This document shows positions 57,770 through 64,000 of a stretch of 64,000 nucleotides of DNA, piece after piece. The translations under genes and the position numbers were made by a program. Numbering within the stretch: position 1 is the stretch's first letter; every line of letters begins with the position of its first letter. The DNA is from Lineus longissimus (taxonomy: Eukaryota; Nemertea; Pilidiophora; Heteronemertea; Lineidae): positions 14,076,001-14,140,000 of the forward strand of contig NC_088321.1 of NCBI RefSeq assembly GCF_910592395.1, in the 5' to 3' direction. The notes beneath the pieces are model-generated. The model was not told where the DNA came from and did not search any database. It was given only the letters and a program-made list of their open reading frames with translations.

Positions 57770-59870
57770 ACAAGGACAACTCAAGCCTCTTCAAATGCTT
57801 TCACTGGCACCATATTGAAATCTAATTGCGTTCCCAGTCACTCTATGCGGGCTGCCCTCCCCACAGACATCCCCAATGTATACCAATCATTAATCTCATC
57901 ACAGCCGCGCAAGATGGCGGGAAATCGAATTACGGATGAGAGAACCTTATTGTGTTTTTACCAGGGTAGCGATATTTGTTTTGTCTGCTCATGGGAGACT
58001 GATCTCGAATAACCACCGTTGACTTCGTTAGAAGGAGACATCTCGTAAAAATGAGATTGGATGCAAGGTCAACCAAGGGAAAGAGGAATGCTTTTATGTT
58101 GTGCATGTGAAGTTTCAAAGCTACCTTATCCAGTCTCACCGATCTACGACGTTGGTAAAGTACTGCGAAAAAGAAACCAATGGCAAATTGGCCAAGTCAT
58201 CAATCCGTGTCAACCCAGGTGGAACATGTTGCGTGTCATCAAACGACCTTGTGCATAACATCAAGCTGCAATTTGATATTTAAGAATGGATCTGACATCG
58301 GCGAATTTAGAGTAAGGTCACTGGTGAGAAGTTTGGAAGAGACGGAAGACCTTTGCCGGGTGAGGGGGTGGCAATAAAAATGACTTTCGCAAAAGCAATA
58401 CGATGCTCTTCCACTTTCTGTGCCTCAGTCAAGTTAAAGCAATTAATGCATCAAGTCACTAAGATGGAATTCTTGAAAACTTATTAACTTCAACTTTAGG
58501 AAAGTCTGAAGGCCCGTAGCTAGCTTTTTGGTTGCGGGGTTGGGGAAATAAAGAAAATTCGCCCAAAATCATAGTCAGAAACATACTTGTTTGTGTATCC
58601 TGGCCCCCTTTTCTAGCTATGCCCCTGGTTTGATTCCAATCTGACAGTCACAGTAGTGCTGTCTCATCCAGACAAAAAATATTGCTTATTTCCAAGTCAA
58701 TTCATATTTTTTTCCCTTCGCTTAGTCTGTGTTTGAAAATAAACTAAGTAACCCACAATATTTTCAAGAGGCCAACTCACCAACTTGAAACTTGCAAATA
58801 ACGTGAATAATGAATTCTAAATGAGCTCATTAATGATTCATGAGTTTGTTTTGATTTGATTAATTTGTTGTTTTTTTGTTCGGCAAAACATTTGAAAATA
58901 GTTTACATCAGACATCAGACATCATTCCAATCATTTATATATGGCAGGTCTAAACCTTTTTCTCTGCGACATTATGCAGTGCGTTTCTTCCAAAATCTTG
59001 AAAAGGTCACGCTTTTCAGTTACCCGGCCAGAAAGAGTACGATAGGGCGAACACCAATAGTTGAAGCTCAGCGTTCAAAGCACCACCAAAAACGAGGGGA
59101 ATTTTGGTCGTGTAAAATTTGGCGGGATTCTGTTCAGAAACTGAAAGCCGCTATAAAAAACAAAGTCAGACAATTGTTAAGAGTTTACAAAATGAAACTT
59201 TTGTATTGCATGTAAATATTTGATAATTATATATTTCAACCTTTCTTCGATAGCTTTGTCTTTTGGCACACCTAATGCACTCACATTCACAAAGCTTCTA
59301 CCAGAACCATATCAATAAGTTATCAAGAATGTTGTTTCTGGCAAGATATACTATAGTGTGTTGTCACTTCAAATTAACTGCGGAAAAAAAGCGTCTGACT
59401 AAAAACCGTGCAAACATAAACCGCTTCAGCGCTAATGCACGTACTCCTCATCACATCCGCTTAAAAAGATGACTGTTGATGTGAAACGCGATCGAGTAAT
59501 TTGTCGCCAGTTTATCGGAAGTGCGAACGTTGCACCTAATTTGTCGGTCATTAAAGATATGGTGTTCATCCTCAATGTGGTGTGTCATGTGGTTGTTTAC
59601 TATTCATACAGAAGTTGCCTGTTTTTATGATGTTAAAAGGAGTATAAAATTTCTCAATCAACATGATAAAGGCACAACAAAATTAGTAGCATTGCCCTCA
59701 GAGGGCCAATAGTTGCATTGCATTTGTTGATAATTTAAAGTACAGTACACTGTTTGTTCAAAAGATTAAAATTTAATTCAAATTTGAAAAGAGCACTTAT
59801 GAAGATTTGCCACTGAACATGTGGACAATAGTGTCCCATTCTTAAAAGGACGCTGGTGTCATGGTGGTTT
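57770..59870. other. Intronic sequence without recognised features
   Basis: Several frames of 60-119 codons (for example 58856-59215) show no domain. A possible weak inverted pair, CCCGTAGCTAGC (58512) and CTAGCTATGCCCC (58614), may mark a decayed element. Confidence 0.4.
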
Positions 59871-59873
59871 TGC

Positions 59874-60205
59874 TGGCAGTGACCAACATCTGGCGCCTCG
59901 TTCACCTGATATCACTGCCATTATCGCTATTATAATGATTTGAGACCGAACCAAGTCAGTCAGAACTTGTCACAATAGTAAAAAAAAACAACAAAAAACA
60001 AAAACAAAAACAACAAAAAACAACAAAAACTCGCCTCACTGGCAGTGACCAACATCTGGCGCCTCGTTCACCTGATATCACTGCCATTATCGCTATTATA
60101 ATGATTTGAGACCGAACCAAGTCAGTCAGAACTTGTCACAATAGTAAAAAAAACAACAAAAAACAAAAACAAAAACAACAAAAAACAACAAAAACTCGCC
60201 TCACT
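59874..60205. repeat. Tandem duplication, 166-bp unit, two almost identical copies
   Basis: TGGCAGTGACCAACATCTGG starts at 59874 and 60040. The copies agree throughout except for about one A in an A/C-rich run (AACAAAAAACAAAAAC-type). Either a very recent duplication or an assembly artefact. Confidence 0.95.
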
Positions 60206-60224
60206 TATGGCAGTGGTAGAACTG

Positions 60225-60600
60225 TCAACTTTAAACAAGTTCAGTGACCGATGAATGAAGAACAAGATATGTCTCTTTAACTTTCAACCTATTCTGAAGT
60301 GCTCCTATAATGATACCTCCTTTTAATAGCAAAAAGCACTCGTCAAGCAAAATAAAACATTTTCATGGCATTTACTCAAACTAAATATCTGATCATTATT
60401 CACAAGACAGGCTTCTTGAAACAAGTTCAGTGACCGTCGATGTGAAGGAGATGTCTTTTTAGCTTTCAGCCTATTTGAGGTGCTCCCTTTCTTATACCTC
60501 CTTTAACGGCAAATAGCAATTTTCAAGCAAAATGAAACACTTTTAAGGCATTTACTCAGACGTAATATCTCATAATAATTCGCAAGACGGTGCTGAAATT
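60225..60600. repeat. Tandem duplication, 187-bp unit, two diverged copies
   Basis: AACAAGTTCAGTGACCG occurs at 60234 and 60421. Both are followed by TGTCT-TTTAACTTTCA-CCTATT, GTGCTCC, TACCTCC, TCAAGCAAAATAAAAC and GGCATTTACTCA. It directly follows the 166-bp duplication. Confidence 0.85.
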
Positions 60601-60604
60601 AATT

Positions 60605-61495
60605 TCATTGCTGCGCAAATAAGACGACTCCTAATGGAACATGAAAGCAGAATCAAATAGCATTATCTTTTAAAATTAGACCAAGCAAGACGCTATCTGA
60701 GAAAATTGCACTTTTTTACGCCTGGCAATTTAGTGAAATTCCCTTATTAATTCATCTGGAGAATCAGTCCCCCAGCTGACCGAGAATTTCATCTGAATGT
60801 TGTGTTTTCACGCACGCTTTCGAACTTACTGAGGAAGAGGACTGGGAAAATGTGTGCATGACAAGAAAAACAACCAAAATGGGCACTCATGGTAAATTTA
60901 CCAAAATGACCAGTGTCAATCTGGCAGCTACTACAATTGAGTATCATATGCATTAAATTCTGTGGTAAATTAACCATCGGCTTCATTTGTAGAACACAGG
61001 CAAAATCTGTCCATTCATACTTTGCGCTTTGTTTGCTCTCCACTGGACAAACCAGCCGTGCATTTTCCTCTGTGTGTTGCATGAGCACAAATTGTTTTCA
61101 TTTAAAGACTCTTACTACACAGTTTTTCCAACACTTTATTGAAAATCTTTCTCCTTTCCCAGGACAGGCCAGCTCGGCAAGTTGGAACACCTGCCGAATT
61201 CTCGGCAAGCTGGGGAACGATTCTCCAGGGCAGAGTTGAGTATCTTCCCAGACTGCGTGTGTCCAGGATGTATTGGTTATGACATTCTTATTCCCTTGTT
61301 TGAAGTCTTTGATTAAGATGCGGCATAATTCAAGCACATTAGTGGAATTATTAGAGAGATTCTTGAGATAGCTTTGAGGATGGAAATGGCAGGGTATTAG
61401 TATGAGTGGATTGACAGAGACGAGAGGGACGGGCTCTGGGTTGTGAACGTGTTATGGGAAGTTCAATGATTTTGTCTTCTGACTAAATATTGCGT
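60605..61495. other. Intronic sequence without recognised features
   Basis: Overlapping short frames on both strands at 60.8-61.3 kb show no domain. Confidence 0.45.
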
Positions 61496-61498
61496 CAT

Positions 61499-61815
61499 GC
61501 GGAGCCTCATAGCCTAGTGGTTTAAACCACTGCTGGCTCCCATGCAAAAGGGACTGGGTTCGATTCTGGGAAGCACCCAGAATCAGGGGCAGTTCCAGGA
61601 GCAAGAAAAAGACTGCATTTCTCACGAAAATCCTGGCGTTTTCTTAAATTTCAATGTTTTTCATGAATTGCTTTTTTCTGCACCTGAGTGCCTATGCCAC
61701 GGCAGACTAAAGAACCCATACACTTGGGTTAAATTGTGGCCGGATGCGGACTAAAGTACATGACAAAGATCCAAAAACGGCCCATGAAGCCGATAGAATG
61801 GTAATAGTTATGATA
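61499..61815 (+). mobile_element. tRNA-derived SINE (plus strand)
   Basis: The head at 61501-61574 has box A TAGCCTAGTGGTTTAAACC and box B GGGTTCGATTCTGG. GGAGCC at the 5' side cannot pair with the 3' side GGAAGC. The body includes GCACCTGAGTGCCTATGCC, ACACTTGGGTTAAATTGTGG and a GATAGAATGGTAATAG end. The right boundary is approximate. Confidence 0.7.
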
Positions 61816-61819
61816 AAAA

Positions 61820-63045
61820 TTGTATTTCTATGCTGACCATGACAACTGATAATGCAGAGTTTTTAGGGGCTTGGGTTAGGGGCATTTGATACGGCAACAT
61901 GTACATGTATATTCCTCAGTTTTGATGTACTTGTGAGGCAAAAGAGACCCCTATCGGAGACTTTGTGTCAATTAATCTGACCTGCCTGGCTCCTACAGAT
62001 AGTCTATCGTTAACATACTATCTCTAATTATCCAGAATACGCTATATATCAAAGCCGTCGAAAAAACACAATTATTGAAAAAGTGCAGACGGTTTCGGGC
62101 AAATCACCTGCGCTGGGTCGATAACGCCTGAGGCAGATTTCTCATGTTGTCCCCTAAGGGTTCAGTTTCCACAAAGTGTAATTAGCGTGATCCGGTGTCA
62201 CGTGTCCCTTCATTGTGTGTGTACACCTGCTGTCTTATGACAGGTCGTGGCGTACGGCAGGGAAAGAGGGTGTCGGGTAGATTTTGACATACAGGGTAGT
62301 CCAAAAAGGCATTGGTTGTATTTACTACTCTGCTTTAATTTGCTTTGAAGTTTAATTAAGCGCCTCGCAAATGAGCTATTTAAGTCATTTAGGGTTTCTC
62401 TTTGGCTTAGGTTCAAACACTGTGTCACTTTTAAGATCCTGTAAGAAATGTTTACCCCCCCCCCCCCCTCGTGATCAGATCATTGCTAAACACCACAGAA
62501 CAACAGTTTAAATGCATGTTTTAGGCAAGGAATGGAAACAAAACTTCATTAGTAACTCGAAAGAGGTTTGTATTTATTTGAAATGGTTGTTGAGACAAAA
62601 CTTGGTATATATCTGTCTCCTAATGGGGCCGGTGTGCTGAGACTTTAGAGAACAGCCGGCGATCTCGCTGAACGCTAGTTGGTTTACTCAGGTCATACTT
62701 GGTATAGAGTCCTGAGTGAAAGGCCAAGAAGCTCAGGATGGCTTCGCGTTGCCCCAGCTTAACCATAAGCCAAAACCAATGGTGTGACCTTTCGCCAGTA
62801 GCTTGGTTGTGGGAAAGCCGATTAGAGAAATGCTTTCAATAAAAACTAATAACGACTCTGCCTCTATTCAGTTTTGGGAGCACTTCTTCACTCAGTTGAA
62901 AAGACTCTTGCATGGGGGCAGCACTGGTGTCCTGTCTTCCCTCCACCTTTTTTGCTTGTGGCGATTAGTCTTGGTCTGACCTAGTCATCATTGAGGGGGA
63001 GAATGGGACGAAATGGTCCTTTATGTCGCTACCAAGGATCGCTTT
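61820..63045. other. Intronic sequence; single mariner-like end
   Basis: ACATACAGGGTAGTCCAAAA at 62289 looks like one terminus of the 57.7 kb type, with no partner found. A C tract lies at 62455-62468. Confidence 0.4.
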
Positions 63046-63047
63046 AT

Positions 63048-63212
63048 GGTAGAACCTCTCTATTGGGACTGACTAATGCTGTTCTATTTGAGAGGTGTCC
63101 TGACTACAGAGGTCAAATTGAGTGCAAATGACACATTTGGGACTAAACCAGTGTCATTAATAGAAATGGTGTCCTTTGTAGAGAGGTGTCTGCTAAGGAA
63201 GGTCCCACTGTA
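63048..63212. mobile_element. MITE family D, copy 5
   Basis: The left end is GGTAGAACCTCTCTATTGGG. The right end, reverse-complemented, is TACAGTGGGACCTTCCTTAG. Inner GAGAGGTGTCC and GGGACTAAACCAGTGTC match copies 1 and 4. Confidence 0.75.
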
Positions 63213-63214
63213 AT

Positions 63215-64000
63215 CTAACTTGATGGCAGATCTTCGCCAAGACCGCTTTTAGAATAAAATTAATACCTCGCTGTATGTCCTTTGTATGTCTTCTCAAGAC
63301 CGTTCTAGACCTCAAATGATGACCGAATCCCTCAGCTCGCGCCTCAGGTTTTCGACTCCATTTTCAGTCTGCCCGAGCGGCCTTGATTAGGCAACCAAAG
63401 ACTATCAACTTGGTGTTAATTCCTTAAATCAAAGCCCTGGCCTATTTTTGTCGCTCTTTGAATCTCTCTGCCCTTGCGTTGACAAAGCCGATTAGTGATT
63501 CAGTGCTTTTAATGAGAATTAATACCCTGATGAGATTTGTTTGTGAATAGAGTTAATGAGGCGTGATTCACTAGCGGCTAACATGCTTTACTAGCTGGCA
63601 GGCATGCTTATGTCATGTCGATGAATTACATATTGTACAGGTTTTAGATATAATGTACATGTACTTTTCAAGGTCACTGATGTTTATGGAATTGATACAG
63701 TACTGAAGGTATTGGTTGTCTTACCAAAACCACGAGGTCAAAAGAAAGAGAATAAATGGAGTAAACTGGCCGTCATGAGCGCAACTGTGGCACTTTTCTA
63801 AACGATATTGGTTTAAAACATTGTATGCATGACACCCTAGGTCTGTAAACCAATGTTTTGTCAGATGTGATTCTTGACTCGGCCACTAGGGGGCCAAAAT
63901 GTTTATTATCTCGCTTTTATGTATGAGGGATGATTTGTTTGCTAACAAGCCTTTATGGTATGTCCTTCAAGCACGCATACATTACGTATTGTACAAGTTG
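63215..64000. other. Intronic sequence; one strong CTCF-like site
   Basis: No coding or repeat is recognised. CCACTAGGGGGC at 63883-63894 matches the first 12 positions of the CTCF core motif. Confidence 0.45.

Larger units (their letters stand above)
38163..64000 (+). other. Intron (partial) downstream of the CELF exon
   Basis: The expected next exon (start of RRM2, EDRKLFVGM-type) was not found to the end of the window, so this is an incomplete intron of at least 25.8 kb. It carries MITEs, SINEs, two LINE relics and local tandem arrays, described separately. Confidence 0.6.

Noticed and set aside
58507-58632. MITE with CCCGTAGCTAG ends
   Set aside because: Only about 12 bp of imperfect inverted match and no second copy.
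58856-59215. 119-codon frame as a gene
   Set aside because: No domain signature; basic-rich tail but no homologue comes to mind and no splice or promoter context.

Overview
The window looks like a piece of a bilaterian, probably marine invertebrate, nuclear genome. It is AT-rich, the six frames hold no long open frame (longest 150 codons), and it is full of short interspersed elements, fold-back MITEs and small local tandem arrays. I cannot name the species. Lophotrochozoan, ambulacrarian and cephalochordate are all possible.

One conserved protein-coding exon is recognisable. A 49-nt exon on the + strand at 38114-38162 encodes MNRPMQVKPADSESRA plus one base of the next codon. This is the RRM1-end/linker segment of a CELF (Bruno-like, CELF3/4/5/6-type) RNA-binding protein. 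It has a branch-point-like sequence, a pyrimidine tract, AG and GTAGGT in the right places. I found neither neighbouring CELF exon, so the window is best read as two partial giant introns (at least 38.1 kb upstream, at least 25.8 kb downstream) around one small exon.

Layout. 0-7.6 kb: a 214-bp tandem array, a CAGTGGAACCTC-ended MITE, copies of MITE families A and B, and a 65-bp satellite. 10.3-16.4 kb: a palindromic MITE, a tRNA-derived SINE and about 4 kb of diverged tandem repeats with a nested MITE. 17.7-24.4 kb: MITE A, a SINE, the best-preserved 65-bp array and a head-to-head pair of tRNA-like elements. 26.6-28 kb: three local arrays. 30.6-36.3 kb: MITE copies, the inverted-orientation 65-bp satellite and a GCTAGC-rich array. 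36.7-37.9 kb: a cluster of SINE-derived sequences, including two inverted copies forming a long hairpin about 0.2 kb before the CELF exon. 38.4-53.5 kb: arrays, a tRNA-Met-derived SINE, a satellite with three nested elements, a LINE C-terminal relic and several MITEs. 55.9-63.2 kb: MITE copies, a second LINE relic, a 91-bp mariner-like MITE, two fresh-looking tandem duplications and a SINE.

Functionally, the only gene product supported is CELF, a nuclear/cytoplasmic regulator of splicing and mRNA stability. Everything else would be carried in its pre-mRNA. The more unusual observations are the inverted SINE pair beside the exon, three MITE families with many copies in this one locus, a satellite present at four places in both orientations, a perfect 36-bp hairpin, a strand-biased set of poly-C tracts, and an excess of TCAAGGTCA (ERR/SF-1 type) sites. 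Family names for mobile elements rest on visible termini and known motifs, not on database searches.
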